Source of the DNA: an uncultured Gammaproteobacteria bacterium
GTDB taxonomy: Bacteria; Pseudomonadota; Gammaproteobacteria; Pseudomonadales; Porticoccaceae
Assembly (NCBI GenBank): GCA_913058345.1
Contig: CAJXQR010000007.1
Span: forward strand, 140,324-204,323
Direction of reading: 5' to 3'
Length of the DNA stretch: 64,000 bases
Part shown: positions 46,267 through 55,541 of the stretch, piece after piece
Layout: every line of letters begins with the position of its first letter
How positions within the stretch are numbered: position 1 is the stretch's first letter
Translations under genes and position numbers: made by a program
Notes under the pieces: model-generated
What the model was told of the DNA's origin: nothing
Databases searched by the model: none
What the model saw: the letters and a program-made list of their open reading frames with translations, nothing else

Positions 46267-47127
46267 TCAGCCCGTTGTGAGATTAACGATGTCTATTTTA
46301 TTGGGATTAAAATCAACGGCATCTTCACCACGCTGTAATTTAAGACCGGTGAAATCGAACAAATGGGTATCGGCCAATTGCGACGGAGCTACATTTTTAA
46401 TAGCGGAGAAAATCGTCTCCATGCGGCCCGGGTATTCTTTCTCCCAGCCCTGCAGCATTTCCTTAATGAGCTGGCGCTGTAATTTCTCCTGCGAACCGCA
46501 AAGATTGCAGGGAATAATAGGAAATGCTTTGTGCGCAGCCAACAGTTCGAGATCCTTTTCACAACAATAAGCCAGTGGGCGAATCACGATATTCTTTTTG
46601 TCGTCACTCAATAATTTTGGCGGCATGGATTTTAACTTGCCACCAAAGAACATATTCAAAAACAGGGTTTCAATCATATCGTCGCGGTGGTGGCCCAACG
46701 CAATTTTTGTGGCGCCGATTTCCTGAGCAAAACCGTAGAGACTGCCACGCCGCAAACGAGAACATAAACCACAGTATGTTTTATTCTCGGGCACGCGCTC
46801 CGTGACAATACTATAGGTGTCTTTTTCGAGGATATGAAAAGGTACACCCTGCTCAGTGAGGTATTCAGGCAATACATGCTCGGGGAAGCCCGGCTGTTTC
46901 TGATCGAGATTAACCGCCACCAGTTCAAAATCAATCGGCGCTGTTTTCTGTAAATTGCGCAATACATCGAGCATACCAAAGGAGTCTTTGCCACCCGACA
47001 AACAAACCATCACTTTGTCGCCCGCTTCGATCATATTGTAATCAGCAATCGCAGTGCCGACCTGGCGGCGCAAACGCTTTTGCAGCTTGTTCAGCTCATG
47101 ACGATCTTTGCGGGGCTGGTGTGTCAC
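46267..47127 (-). CDS. ttcA: tRNA 2-thiocytidine biosynthesis protein TtcA
   Basis: It encodes 286 residues. The PP-loop motif '[20 protein letters not shown]' activates cytidine-32 of tRNA by adenylation. The cysteines for the iron-sulfur cluster are in '[18 protein letters not shown]' (CxxC) and '[16 protein letters not shown]'. '[20 protein letters not shown]' is the conserved second signature. The length is normal for the family. It lies 9 bp downstream of where the ABC-F gene begins, in the same direction. Confidence 0.93.
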   Translation of the reverse strand: MTHQPRKDRHELNKLQKRLRRQVGTAIADYNMIEAGDKVMVCLSGGKDSFGMLDVLRNLQKTAPIDFELVAVNLDQKQPGFPEHVLPEYLTEQGVPFHILEKDTYSIVTERVPENKTYCGLCSRLRRGSLYGFAQEIGATKIALGHHRDDMIETLFLNMFFGGKLKSMPPKLLSDDKKNIVIRPLAYCCEKDLELLAAHKAFPIIPCNLCGSQEKLQRQLIKEMLQGWEKEYPGRMETIFSAIKNVAPSQLADTHLFDFTGLKLQRGEDAVDFNPNKIDIVNLTTG

Positions 47128-47298
47128 GGGAATTACCTACGGACTAAAAGGGCGCGCTATTGTAAAGGTTCAGCCAGGCACATACCAAGCACGGCCGCCA
47201 AAACCCCTAACACTAAAACGCTGTTGGTTAATCGAACCATACACACTGGCACTCTTTAAGAAGCCAAGGGGGAAGCCGTTGCTGAACTGTTAATGAAC

Positions 47299-48135
47299 CT
47301 AGGGAGCGTTAATTCGCCAATCGTGGTTGTAGGCAATTTTCCCTTTGAAGCCCAGCAGAAACAAGGCCTTACGATCTTCAGAATAGTGGGCAAAAACCTT
47401 TAACAGGCTTTTATCGCTTTTGGCAAAGTCCGATTTATACCATTCAAATAGCTTTGATACCTTCAGCTCACCATCTTTCAGTAGCACCCCTCGCGGATGC
47501 TTAACGAAGTCATAGCCCGACTGTTTTAGCAATGCTCGATTATTGGCGGCTGTGAAGGCCGTTGGCAATAAGTTGGGGCAACCCAGACCACCACAAGCCA
47601 GACCAAAATGTATTCGATGATCTTGCCAAATAGGACGCAGAATACGGTGTTCAATATCGTTGAGCGACAGTTTTTGCCCCGCTACCCGGGCCAGTTTTTT
47701 ATCCCAGGGACCCTTCACATTCGACTTGCCCCCGGGTCCGGGAATATTTTCAATACTATCGACCGGGTAATTGTCGAGTATCAGCTTCAGCGTCAGGGCA
47801 TTGTAAAGATTCAGCCAATAGGCCTTTTGCTCTTCTCGGCAATAATCCCTCGGATCCTTTGCCGTAACAGTTTTAATATATTTATCCAGCTGTTTACGGT
47901 GTTTGCGATTAACATCGGCATAGCGAAAACGATTGATGCCGGAGGCATGGCCACTGATCACATAGGTGCGGAGAATGTCATCAAGTGCAGAGTGGTCAAT
48001 AACTCGCCGGTTAGGCTCATTGCTTTTGTCCCATATTGGCCAGTAATGAACGATCGGAGCGGCAACGCTTAAACCACTGGCCATTAATAGCCCCAAGCAG
48101 AGCCCAGCACATAACGCTCTTTTAAATGCTCTCAC
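47299..48135 (-). CDS. Exported DUF547 protein
   Basis: It encodes 278 residues with a cleavable signal peptide (ALCAGLCLGLLMASGLSVAA). The DUF547 core includes 'KAYWLNLYNALTLKLILDNY', 'LSLNDIEHRILRPIWQDHRI' then HFGLACGGLGCPNL, and 'LFEWYKSDF'. The conserved WxNxYNA and HxxL..ACxGxGCP motifs suggest an enzyme of the thiol-protease/transglutaminase-like or glutaredoxin-associated type, but the activity is unestablished. Divergent from bioA. Confidence 0.8.
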   Translation of the reverse strand: MRAFKRALCAGLCLGLLMASGLSVAAPIVHYWPIWDKSNEPNRRVIDHSALDDILRTYVISGHASGINRFRYADVNRKHRKQLDKYIKTVTAKDPRDYCREEQKAYWLNLYNALTLKLILDNYPVDSIENIPGPGGKSNVKGPWDKKLARVAGQKLSLNDIEHRILRPIWQDHRIHFGLACGGLGCPNLLPTAFTAANNRALLKQSGYDFVKHPRGVLLKDGELKVSKLFEWYKSDFAKSDKSLLKVFAHYSEDRKALFLLGFKGKIAYNHDWRINAP

Positions 48136-48287
48136 AATACATCCTCTCTACTCGATGACTACCCGCACAGTCACTTTCGTCTTTGATTTTCCAAGCCGTA
48201 AATCTACACCAAAGCATGTATTGTGGCTATGACCGCTGTCATACTATGGCAAGCACCTATTTTTGATTCGACCACACTGGCAAGACC

Positions 48288-49580
48288 ATGACTTTGAAAC
48301 CTCTAAACGACCTACAAATTCACGCTATTGACCAAGCCCATATCTGGCATCCCTATTCATCCCTCAGTCAGCCGCTACCCACTTATCATGTGACATCGGC
48401 TCATGGCATACGCCTGACACTTGGGGACGGGCGGGAACTCATCGATGGCATGTCTTCCTGGTGGTGCACTATTCACGGTTATAACCACCCGCAATTGAAC
48501 GCGGCTGTTATCACGCAAGTGGAAAAAATGTCTCATGTCATGTTCGGGGGCATTATTCACGAACCGGCTGCGCAGTTGACTCAACGCCTGGTCGATATGA
48601 CACCCGAGCCACTGAGTAAAGTATTTTTTAGCGATTCCGGTTCGGTCAGCGTCGAAATTGCCATTAAAATGGCTCTACAATTTTGGCAAGCCAAAGGGCG
48701 AGCCGAGAAAAATCGCCTCTTAAGTCTGCGAAAAGGCTACCACGGCGACACCTTTGCTGCGATGTCGGTCTGCGACCCCGAAACAGGCATGCACCATTTA
48801 TTTAACAAGGTTCTACAGCAACAGATATTTAGCGAATCACCCCGTTGCCGTTTTGGTGAGGACTGGCAGCAAGACTATCTCGCTGATTTCGAACGCCAGC
48901 TAAGCACGCATAAAGACCAGGTCGCCGCCGTTATACTCGAGCCTATCGTGCAGGGTGCCGGCGGTATGTGGTTTTATTCACCAGACTACTTGGAAGGTGT
49001 GCGCACTCTCTGCGACAAACATGATGTACTGTTAATCGCCGACGAGATCGCCACCGGTTTTGGCCGCACGGGTAAACTCTTCGCCTGCGAATGGGCCGGT
49101 ATTAGCCCCGACATTATGTGTGTCGGCAAATCTTTAACAGGTGGCTATATGAGCCTTGCCGCCACCCTGTGCAACGATAAGGTTGCCGCCGGGATAGGCG
49201 AGAGTGAAGCGGGCGTTTTTATGCACGGCCCCACCTTTATGGCCAACCCCCTGGCCTGTGCCGTAGCTACTGCCAGTATTGACCTGCTATTAGCATCCGA
49301 CTGGCAGGGGAATGTTGCGCGCATTGAAGCCCAGCTAGCAGAGCAACTCGCCCCCTGTAAAACCTACGACACCGTGGCCGATGTACGCGTACTAGGCGCC
49401 ATTGGCGTGGTCGAAATGAAAGACTTCGTCGACGTTGCGGCCCTGCAAAAGCGCTTTGTCGACGCTGGCGTATGGATTCGCCCCTTTGCAAAAATGATAT
49501 ATGTGATGCCCGCGTTCAATATTGAGGCCGCCGACTTGAGCAAGCTGACCGCGGCCATTGTTGCCGTACTTTCATGTTGA
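48288..49580 (+). CDS. bioA: Adenosylmethionine-8-amino-7-oxononanoate aminotransferase
   Basis: This 430-residue class III PLP aminotransferase of biotin synthesis uses SAM as amino donor. 'DQAHIWHPYSSLSQPLPTYH', 'LIDGMSSWWCTIHGYNHPQL' (the WW substrate residues), 'FFSDSGSVSVEIAIKMALQ', 'LLIADEIATGFGRTGKLFAC' and the PLP lysine in 'DIMCVGKSLTGGYMSLAATL' all match BioA. 'HGPTFMANPLACAVATAS' is BioA-specific. It stands apart from other bio genes here, and no BirA-type operator was recognised upstream. Confidence 0.93.
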   Translation: MTLKPLNDLQIHAIDQAHIWHPYSSLSQPLPTYHVTSAHGIRLTLGDGRELIDGMSSWWCTIHGYNHPQLNAAVITQVEKMSHVMFGGIIHEPAAQLTQRLVDMTPEPLSKVFFSDSGSVSVEIAIKMALQFWQAKGRAEKNRLLSLRKGYHGDTFAAMSVCDPETGMHHLFNKVLQQQIFSESPRCRFGEDWQQDYLADFERQLSTHKDQVAAVILEPIVQGAGGMWFYSPDYLEGVRTLCDKHDVLLIADEIATGFGRTGKLFACEWAGISPDIMCVGKSLTGGYMSLAATLCNDKVAAGIGESEAGVFMHGPTFMANPLACAVATASIDLLLASDWQGNVARIEAQLAEQLAPCKTYDTVADVRVLGAIGVVEMKDFVDVAALQKRFVDAGVWIRPFAKMIYVMPAFNIEAADLSKLTAAIVAVLSC

Positions 49581-49649
49581 CGTGCTTCAAGCACCTCTGA
49601 ACACGCTATGAACGGCTATCTTTTTTAAGCAGAAGCTTATTAACACGGA

Positions 49650-50657
49650 TCAGGCGAGAGGACGAATACCCACTGCGCGACGCACTTTATCCATAAAGGG
49701 CTGACTAAGAGCCCTCGCGCGCTGAGCACCAGCCTGTAGTATCGCCTCTATTTCAGCCGGGGCCTTCATCAGGGCCTCGTAGCGCTCACGAGCTGGGGTC
49801 AGCTCGGCGTTGACCAATTCAAACAATTGTTTTTTGGCTTCACCCCAGGCGATTCCCTTGGCGAACTCTTCGCGCATAGCTGCCGTTTGCTCGGGCGTCG
49901 CAAAAGCCTGCCAAATTTGAAACACCGACGAGCTATCAGGGTCTTTTGGCTCACCGGGTTCTAACAGGTTGGTTTTAATTTTATTGATGTGCTTTTTCAG
50001 CTGTTTTTCAGTGAGAAATAGCGGAATGGTATTGCCGTAACTTTTGCTCATTTTGCGGCCATCAAGCCCTTGTAGTAAAGCCACGTCGTCATCCACCAGA
50101 GCTTGCGGCAATGTGAAGTGCTCTCCGTAGTGATGATTAAAACGCTGAGCGATATCACGCGCCATTTCAACGTGTTGAATCTGGTCACGGCCCACCGGAA
50201 TCTGGTGGGCATTAAACATCAGAATATCGGCCGCCATCAGCACTGGATAGCTGAACAGGCCCATGGTGATGCCAAAATCGGCATCTTCACCAGCCGCCTC
50301 ATTATCTTGCACCGACGCTTTGTAGGCGTGAGCGCGATTCATCAAACCTTTGGCGGCCATGCAGTTGAGAAACCATGTCAGCTCGGGAATTTGCGGAATA
50401 TCAGACTGACGGTAAAAAATCGCGTTGTCGGTGTCCAGACCCAGAGCAATCCAACTGGCGGCAATTTCCAACGTCGAGCGATGTACCTCGTCAGGCTTAT
50501 TGCATTTGATCAGTGCATGATAGTCGGCAAGAAAATAAAAGGACTCCACATCGGTCTTTTGACTGGTGGCAACAGCGGGGCGAATAGCCCCCACATAGTT
50601 GCCCAAATGGGGAGTGCCGGAGGTGGTAATGCCGGTGAGTACTCTCTGTTTGCTCAT
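49650..50657 (-). CDS. trpS: Tryptophanyl-tRNA synthetase
   Basis: This 335-residue class I synthetase has the HIGH-like motif '[20 protein letters not shown]', 'ADYHALI', '[20 protein letters not shown]' and the KMSKS loop '[15 protein letters not shown]'. The length is normal for TrpS. It is charged with Trp for translation. It is monocistronic and converges on bioA. Confidence 0.95.
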   Translation of the reverse strand: MSKQRVLTGITTSGTPHLGNYVGAIRPAVATSQKTDVESFYFLADYHALIKCNKPDEVHRSTLEIAASWIALGLDTDNAIFYRQSDIPQIPELTWFLNCMAAKGLMNRAHAYKASVQDNEAAGEDADFGITMGLFSYPVLMAADILMFNAHQIPVGRDQIQHVEMARDIAQRFNHHYGEHFTLPQALVDDDVALLQGLDGRKMSKSYGNTIPLFLTEKQLKKHINKIKTNLLEPGEPKDPDSSSVFQIWQAFATPEQTAAMREEFAKGIAWGEAKKQLFELVNAELTPARERYEALMKAPAEIEAILQAGAQRARALSQPFMDKVRRAVGIRPLA

Positions 50658-50774
50658 AATCTCTCTGCGCCCTGCTTCAGTTTCTGCAAAACGGCAACAC
50701 CTATGGCACTGCCGGAAAAAGTCGGCGCCATAATACCTGATTTCAAGCCTCTTCTGGGCAGCATGCAGATACGC

Positions 50775-51923
50775 TTACAGTGGCATTTGGTTGAGTATCC
50801 AGCCCAGAACCAACACTTGCGGCAAGGTCACCAAAGGCAGGAAAAGAGCTATCTTCCAGGACTTGGTAAGGTCTTTAAGAATCATAATTTCGGTGTAATC
50901 GGTGGCGATACCGGCCATCAAGAAAGTAAAGCCATTGCCTGGTGCGCCGGCCCGCATCACCAAGTCGGCGGCAATGGGAGTTGAACCCTCGGAGCAAACC
51001 TCAATAATGGTGGCTGCCACCAGTGTCAACAACAAACCGATTAAGGTCGGGCCAAATAAAGTGTTGTAGGTATCCAGAGGCACAAACGCACGAATCGCCG
51101 TGGCCAGTACCAGGCCAAAAAATAGCCAACGGAAAACCATGCGAGAATCCTTCAGCCCATCCCACAATAAGGCTCCTATTGACCGGGGAGTAAAACTAGC
51201 GGCAGCAAACAGTTTTTTTAATTCAGGCCATACCGCGGGGCTCTGCTCCAGCGAACCGTCGTCGGGGCTAGCGGGGTTAGCATCTAACACCCCTCTAGCC
51301 ACCAGGCGATCAAATATGACACCGCTAATCAAACCAATCAGTAGTGACAGGCTAATATAGATCAGCGTCCACTTGAAACCGATCAGCGTCAACATGATGA
51401 TGGTCAGCGACAGGGAGTTCCACGGGCTAGCAATCAAAAAGGCCATCAACTGACCGAGGCTCGCACCCTTTTGATACAACTTGGTGCCGACCATCAAAAT
51501 GCCGTGACTACACAAGTCGAGTAGCAGACCGGCAAAGGTGGCTCGGGCAATCCCTTTGAACGTTCCGCCCTGACCGAGGGTCGCCATAATGAGTTCACGG
51601 GGTATTCGCTCCAGTAGGCCAACAAAAACTACTGCCGCCAACAGCCCCCACCACATGGTATTGAGCAGTTCGAAAATACCACTGCTCATGACCGTTAACC
51701 ACCGAGGCAGGCTCTCGCCGTCGGCGAACCAAAACCCGAGTAGATAGCCAACCAGTACGATGCTCCCCGACACCCACAATAAATAATCGCGCTGACGCTT
51801 TTCACTGGGGCAACACGAGGTCTCAAGCGCCGGGGCACCACAGGGGGAGGACGTCGTTGTCTCTGCTCCTCGTACTGGTTCTGGTTTTGACTCTGGTTCT
51901 GGTTTATTGCAGCAAGAACTCAC
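50775..51923 (-). CDS. Permease of the ArsP/SO_0444 type, putative Cu/Zn efflux
   Basis: This 382-residue protein has a cytosolic N-terminus rich in Cys and Glu/Pro ('MSSCCNKPEPESKPEPV', 'SPCGAPALETSCCPSEK'; CC pairs likely bind metal). About eight TMs of the PF03773 permease fold follow, e.g. 'LLNTMWWGLLAAVVFVGLLE', 'LLLDLCSHGILMVGTKLY', 'AFLIASPWNSLSLTIIML' and 'VCSEGSTPIAADLVMRAGAP'. The adjacent, co-directional MerR-type regulator with a CueR-like Ser and C-x7-C loop supports a role in monovalent copper or silver detoxification. Related proteins are annotated as SO_0444-type Cu/Zn efflux. Confidence 0.8.
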   Translation of the reverse strand: MSSCCNKPEPESKPEPVRGAETTTSSPCGAPALETSCCPSEKRQRDYLLWVSGSIVLVGYLLGFWFADGESLPRWLTVMSSGIFELLNTMWWGLLAAVVFVGLLERIPRELIMATLGQGGTFKGIARATFAGLLLDLCSHGILMVGTKLYQKGASLGQLMAFLIASPWNSLSLTIIMLTLIGFKWTLIYISLSLLIGLISGVIFDRLVARGVLDANPASPDDGSLEQSPAVWPELKKLFAAASFTPRSIGALLWDGLKDSRMVFRWLFFGLVLATAIRAFVPLDTYNTLFGPTLIGLLLTLVAATIIEVCSEGSTPIAADLVMRAGAPGNGFTFLMAGIATDYTEIMILKDLTKSWKIALFLPLVTLPQVLVLGWILNQMPL

Positions 51924-51943
51924 CGTTTAATAACCTCCACTGT

Positions 51944-52345
51944 TTATGCTTGTTCTTTCTGACCGGCTAGCCTGTCGATAATGACACAATCCGCGTCTTC
52001 ATCATTGGCACAGGCCCCTACTAGGTTCGCCAGCAACTCGCGGGTGTCGGCAAGCTCACGAATATGGGCATCGACTTCTTCGAGCTTGTCACTCACCAGT
52101 TGGTGAACTTCGGCACTGCGGCGTTGAGGGTTCTTGTACAGCCCCAATAACAGCCGACACTGGTCAATACTAAAGCCAAATTGGCGGGCCTGACGCAGGA
52201 AACAAAGACTGGCAATATCGGCTTCCCCATAGCGTCGATAACCATTGGCAGCACGCCGAGGTGGGCTAATCAGGTCAATACTTTCATAGTAACGAATAGT
52301 TTTTGCCGACAGGCCACTGAGTTTGGCCGCCTCACTGATATTCAT
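51944..52345 (-). CDS. MerR-family, CueR-like metalloregulator
   Basis: It encodes 133 residues. The winged HTH has 'MNISEAAKLSGLSAKTIRYY', then 'SPPRRAANGYRRYGEADIAS'. A long dimerisation helix follows, then a metal-binding loop 'ACANDEDADCVIIDRL' with Cys-x7-Cys, exactly CueR spacing. The Ser in 'NPQRRSAEVHQLVSDKLEEV' matches CueR Ser77, which excludes divalent-metal sensors (Cys there). It therefore likely senses Cu(I)/Ag(I). It lies 20 bp upstream of the permease it probably activates, and a dyad operator lies upstream of its own start. Confidence 0.88.
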   Translation of the reverse strand: MNISEAAKLSGLSAKTIRYYESIDLISPPRRAANGYRRYGEADIASLCFLRQARQFGFSIDQCRLLLGLYKNPQRRSAEVHQLVSDKLEEVDAHIRELADTRELLANLVGACANDEDADCVIIDRLAGQKEQA

Positions 52346-52371
52346 AGTAAAGCTCGCGGTAAGACATTTTA

Positions 52372-52388
52372 AGATTGAAAGCCAATCT
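52372..52388 (-). promoter_or_regulatory. MerR-type operator dyad upstream of the CueR-like gene
   Basis: AGATTG (52372-52377), AAAGC, CAATCT (52383-52388), a 6-bp perfect dyad 27 bp upstream of the start codon, extended partly by TTA/TAA on the outside. Spacer-located dyads of this kind bind MerR regulators. It should control the regulator-permease operon. Confidence 0.6.
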
Positions 52389-52503
52389 AAGCCTTACAGC
52401 AACAGGAAGGTCAAGAAAAATATCGGAAGGTTGTTGGCTCGAGTGACTCGACAGCAGGAATAGTCATAATACCGCTGCCCGGAGTACCGGGAAGCGAAAA
52501 AGC

Positions 52504-52923
52504 TTAACCAGTGCATTCCAGTATGCTGGTGAACATTTCGATCGACTCCAGCTCAAAACCCGCATGTAGTTTCTTGCGTTTGGCCAGTTCTCTAACTTCG
52601 CCGAGAGTAAACCAGTCAACGGCCAATAATTCAGTGTAATCAATTCGGCCAATCTCTCCCTCGAACAAGGTGCCGTAAACTTTATGCTGGTAACCTTTGT
52701 AAGAATAACTACCGACGTCAACGAGCTCCCCCATGGGGGTATCAAGCTCCTCGTAAATTTCTCGACGGGCCGCCTTGAGAGGTTTTTCGCCCCAATCGAT
52801 ACGACCACCAGGCAAACCCCAGATACCTGTATTTTCACCGCGCACGTTGTTGTGCACGACCATTAAAAACTCATCGTTGGTTTTCAGTATGCAACGTGAG
52901 GTTCGGTATTTGTGTGTCTTCAT
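52504..52923 (-). CDS. Nudix hydrolase
   Basis: It encodes 139 residues. The Nudix box 'GRIDWGEKPLKAARREIYEE' followed by LD fits GX5EX7REUXEEXGU. 'GIWGLPGGRIDW' precedes it. The C-terminus has 'AVDWFTLGEVRELAKRKKLH'. Members hydrolyse nucleoside-diphosphate derivatives; NUDT/MutT-like substrates cannot be distinguished here. It is divergent from a short upstream ORF-free region, with no operon partners. Confidence 0.88.
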   Translation of the reverse strand: MKTHKYRTSRCILKTNDEFLMVVHNNVRGENTGIWGLPGGRIDWGEKPLKAARREIYEELDTPMGELVDVGSYSYKGYQHKVYGTLFEGEIGRIDYTELLAVDWFTLGEVRELAKRKKLHAGFELESIEMFTSILECTG

Positions 52924-53106
52924 AATATTTTCGCTACAGCTGGTACGCCAGATGAAAGCGGCCTTCTACGGTTTTTATAAGATAAGGACTAAAAATAACA
53001 CCTTATGTTAATTCTTCCGCGATAAAGATCACACTCACAACAAAGCTTCACAGCAAGGCCACTGTTTGTTTCAGTACTCTGTCAGGGCTAACAGTAAAAA
53101 TTCAAG

Positions 53107-53349
53107 CTACGAGGCTTTTTTGATCATCTCCAGCAGTTGATCTTTTAAGCTCAAACGCAGCTTTTTTCTCTCCTCGAGAAAGGTATCATCACAACTCTCA
53201 ACCCCGCTCTCAAAGCGATGAATTTCATGGTCAAGATCGTGATACTCGGCAAATAGCTTCGAAAAATGCCGGTCATTGACTTTTAGCGCATGAATGACAT
53301 TTTTGTATTCAGGCAGCTCATGCAATAAATCGTGTTTTTCTAACGGCAT
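53107..53349 (-). CDS. DUF465 (YdcH-like) small protein
   Basis: It encodes 80 residues, all helical and highly charged: 'MPLEKHDLLHELPEYKNVIH', 'FAEYHDLDHEIHRFESGVES' and 'FLEERKKLRLSLKDQLLEMI'. This is the DUF465/YdcH pattern (helical hairpin, about 75-80 residues), of unknown function. Single gene. Confidence 0.85.
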   Translation of the reverse strand: MPLEKHDLLHELPEYKNVIHALKVNDRHFSKLFAEYHDLDHEIHRFESGVESCDDTFLEERKKLRLSLKDQLLEMIKKAS

Positions 53350-53788
53350 AACCCTGCGTCCTCTAATAAAAACTTCTCACATCCTCTCACGCGCTGTAAG
53401 CCCCAGCCATGACTCATATCAAGCCCCACAAGAACCCCGCTATGTCAGCCAGTTAAGCCTGCGATAAGCCCGTAGAAAATGCCTTCTCCGCTATTCCTGC
53501 CAAGTTGAAATTCAATTTACCAAACCTGTCAAGGACCGTGAAAAAAACCTTGCACAGGATCAACAGACAAACTTAATGGAAACCAACAATGATAGACACA
53601 ACAGTCTTGCTGGGTGGTATAGAGGTATTAGATAACATCGGCATCTTGCAAGATGCCTGAATGTAGGCAATCGGGTTCAATAGCTCCTTGAAAAAGGCGC
53701 TATGGCAATACAATAATGCTGAACACGCGGTAAAAAGCCACAGGCCCTGCCTAAAAAAACAGAGCTGTCGTGCCAGACAGGCTTTTCC
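53350..53788. other. Intergenic region with no gene
   Basis: Nothing coding is supported. A minus-strand frame (53677-53955) is a shadow overlapping the 3' end of recJ. 'GCATCTTGCAAGATGC' (53641-53656) is a perfect 8-bp palindrome of unknown role between recJ's terminator region and the DUF465 gene. Confidence 0.4.
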
Positions 53789-55540
53789 TCAAAGGTACAA
53801 ATGTGCAACCACCAACTGCAGTGATTCCCGCCCACGAAAGTGATTAATGTCCAGGCGATAAACAGCCGCCACTCGCTCGGGAACGGCGGGAGTGCTGCCC
53901 TCCTCAACCGTATTAAAGGCAATGGCGTCAACCACCTGTTCACTCGACTGGCCATAAGCCAGTACCAGCTTCAAATGCTTCCCGCCCACCACGCGATGTT
54001 GCACCACAGAAAACTCGCCGTAAAAACAGGGCTCGGGAAAATGCTGCCCCCAGGGGCCACCATCGCGTAGCTGCTGGGCTATTTCCAGATTAAAATCACT
54101 CTGCTCTAACTCGCCATCGGTGAGCAACTCGGCCGCCAGATCATCGTTTGATAACTGTCGACGCACCTCTTCGTCAAAGGCCGCGGCAAAAGCGGGGAAG
54201 CGGTCTTTTTTCAGGGAAAGCCCGGCCGCCATAGCGTGACCACCAAAGCGATCGAGCAAGTCGGGATGACGGCTGGCGACGGCATCAAAAGCATCGCGAA
54301 TATGGAAACCGGGGATGGAGCGCGCTGAGCCCTTTAAGTCATCCTCCCCGGCTTCGGCAAAGGCAATCACCGGGCGGTGAAACTTGTCCTTAATACGAGA
54401 GGCCAGCAGACCCACGACCCCCTGGTGCCAACCCTGATCGTAAAGGCAAAGCCCCCAGGGCATATTGTCGGCATCAACATCGAGCTCGGCCAACAGCGCC
54501 AGGGCCTCGCTTTGCATATCGGCCTCTATTAAACGGCGATCGCGATTCAATTCGTCGAGGCGCAGGGCCAGCTGCCGCGCCTCGGCAGGGTCATCACTGA
54601 GCAGACAGCGAATGCCAATGCTCATATCATCCAGCCGACCCGCTGCATTGAGCCGTGGCCCGACAGTGAAGCCCAGGTCGGAGGCCACCAGCCACTGCCG
54701 GTCTTTATTGGCCAGCTCCAGTAAAGCGAGAATACCAGAGCGCGCTCGCCCGGCACGAATTCGGCGCAAGCCTTCGTTCACCAGTACCCGGTTGGTTTTA
54801 TCCAGTGGCACCACGTCGGCCACTGTGCCGAGGGCCACCAGGTCGAGCCAGTCGGCCATATTGGGTTCTGCCAACCCTGATTCAGCAAACCAGTTCTGCT
54901 CACGTAGACGACCACGCAGGGCACTCAGCAAGTAAAAAACAACGCCGACCCCGGCCAAATTCTTACTTCCGAACGTACAACCAGGTTGATGCGGGTTAAC
55001 AATAGCGTCGGCAGCGGGCAGCTGGGCACCGGGTAAATGATGGTCTGTCACCAGTACTTTAATGTCCGCAGCCTGCGCGGCGAGTACGCCTGAAATACTG
55101 GAAATACCATTGTCGACGGTGAGTATAAGGTCGGGCTTACTTTGTTGAGCGAGGGCGACAATCTCAGGCGTCAAACCGTAACCGTAATCAAAGCGGTTGG
55201 GCACCAGAAAATCGACCTGTTTGAAACCAAAGCTGCGCAGAGCGAGCACCGCCAGACTAGTGCTGGTAGCACCGTCGGCATCGAAGTCACCAACAATCAA
55301 TATTGACTGGTTTTGGCGCAGTGCATCGCACAATAAATCAAGGGCGGTAACGAGGCCACGCAATGCATCGGGTCGGGGCAACTCGGCCAGTTTCAGGGAC
55401 AATTCTCGCTGGCTGAAAACACCCCGCCCAGCATAAATCCGCTGTAATAACGGGGGCATGGCAGCATCAAAATCAGCCCCACTCAGCTCCGCTTCGCGGT
55501 AACGCACCAAAGGGGTTTGAGCAGCGGCAAGCACGGGCAT
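53789..55540 (-). CDS. recJ: Single-stranded-DNA-specific exonuclease RecJ
   Basis: The protein has 583 residues. The DHH phosphoesterase motifs are 'ILIVGDFDADGATSTSLAVL', 'LILTVDNGISSISG' and 'KVLVTDHHLPG'. The DHHA1 part has 'FHRPVIAFAEAGEDDLKGSA', 'RSIPGFHIRDAFDAVASRHP' and 'FGGHAMAAGLSLKKDRF', and a C-terminal OB-like domain is present. The start ATG lies 1 bp after the thrC stop. It works in recombinational and mismatch repair. Gene order hom-thrC-recJ is that of Pseudomonas relatives. Confidence 0.95.
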   Translation of the reverse strand: MPVLAAAQTPLVRYREAELSGADFDAAMPPLLQRIYAGRGVFSQRELSLKLAELPRPDALRGLVTALDLLCDALRQNQSILIVGDFDADGATSTSLAVLALRSFGFKQVDFLVPNRFDYGYGLTPEIVALAQQSKPDLILTVDNGISSISGVLAAQAADIKVLVTDHHLPGAQLPAADAIVNPHQPGCTFGSKNLAGVGVVFYLLSALRGRLREQNWFAESGLAEPNMADWLDLVALGTVADVVPLDKTNRVLVNEGLRRIRAGRARSGILALLELANKDRQWLVASDLGFTVGPRLNAAGRLDDMSIGIRCLLSDDPAEARQLALRLDELNRDRRLIEADMQSEALALLAELDVDADNMPWGLCLYDQGWHQGVVGLLASRIKDKFHRPVIAFAEAGEDDLKGSARSIPGFHIRDAFDAVASRHPDLLDRFGGHAMAAGLSLKKDRFPAFAAAFDEEVRRQLSNDDLAAELLTDGELEQSDFNLEIAQQLRDGGPWGQHFPEPCFYGEFSVVQHRVVGGKHLKLVLAYGQSSEQVVDAIAFNTVEEGSTPAVPERVAAVYRLDINHFRGRESLQLVVAHLYL

Positions 55541-55541
55541 G

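Noticed and set aside
48180..48287. BirA operator before bioA
   Set aside because: No TTGTAAACC-type palindrome is present.
50103..50984. 293-residue plus-strand ORF
   Set aside because: Antisense to trpS and to the end of the permease gene; no domain.
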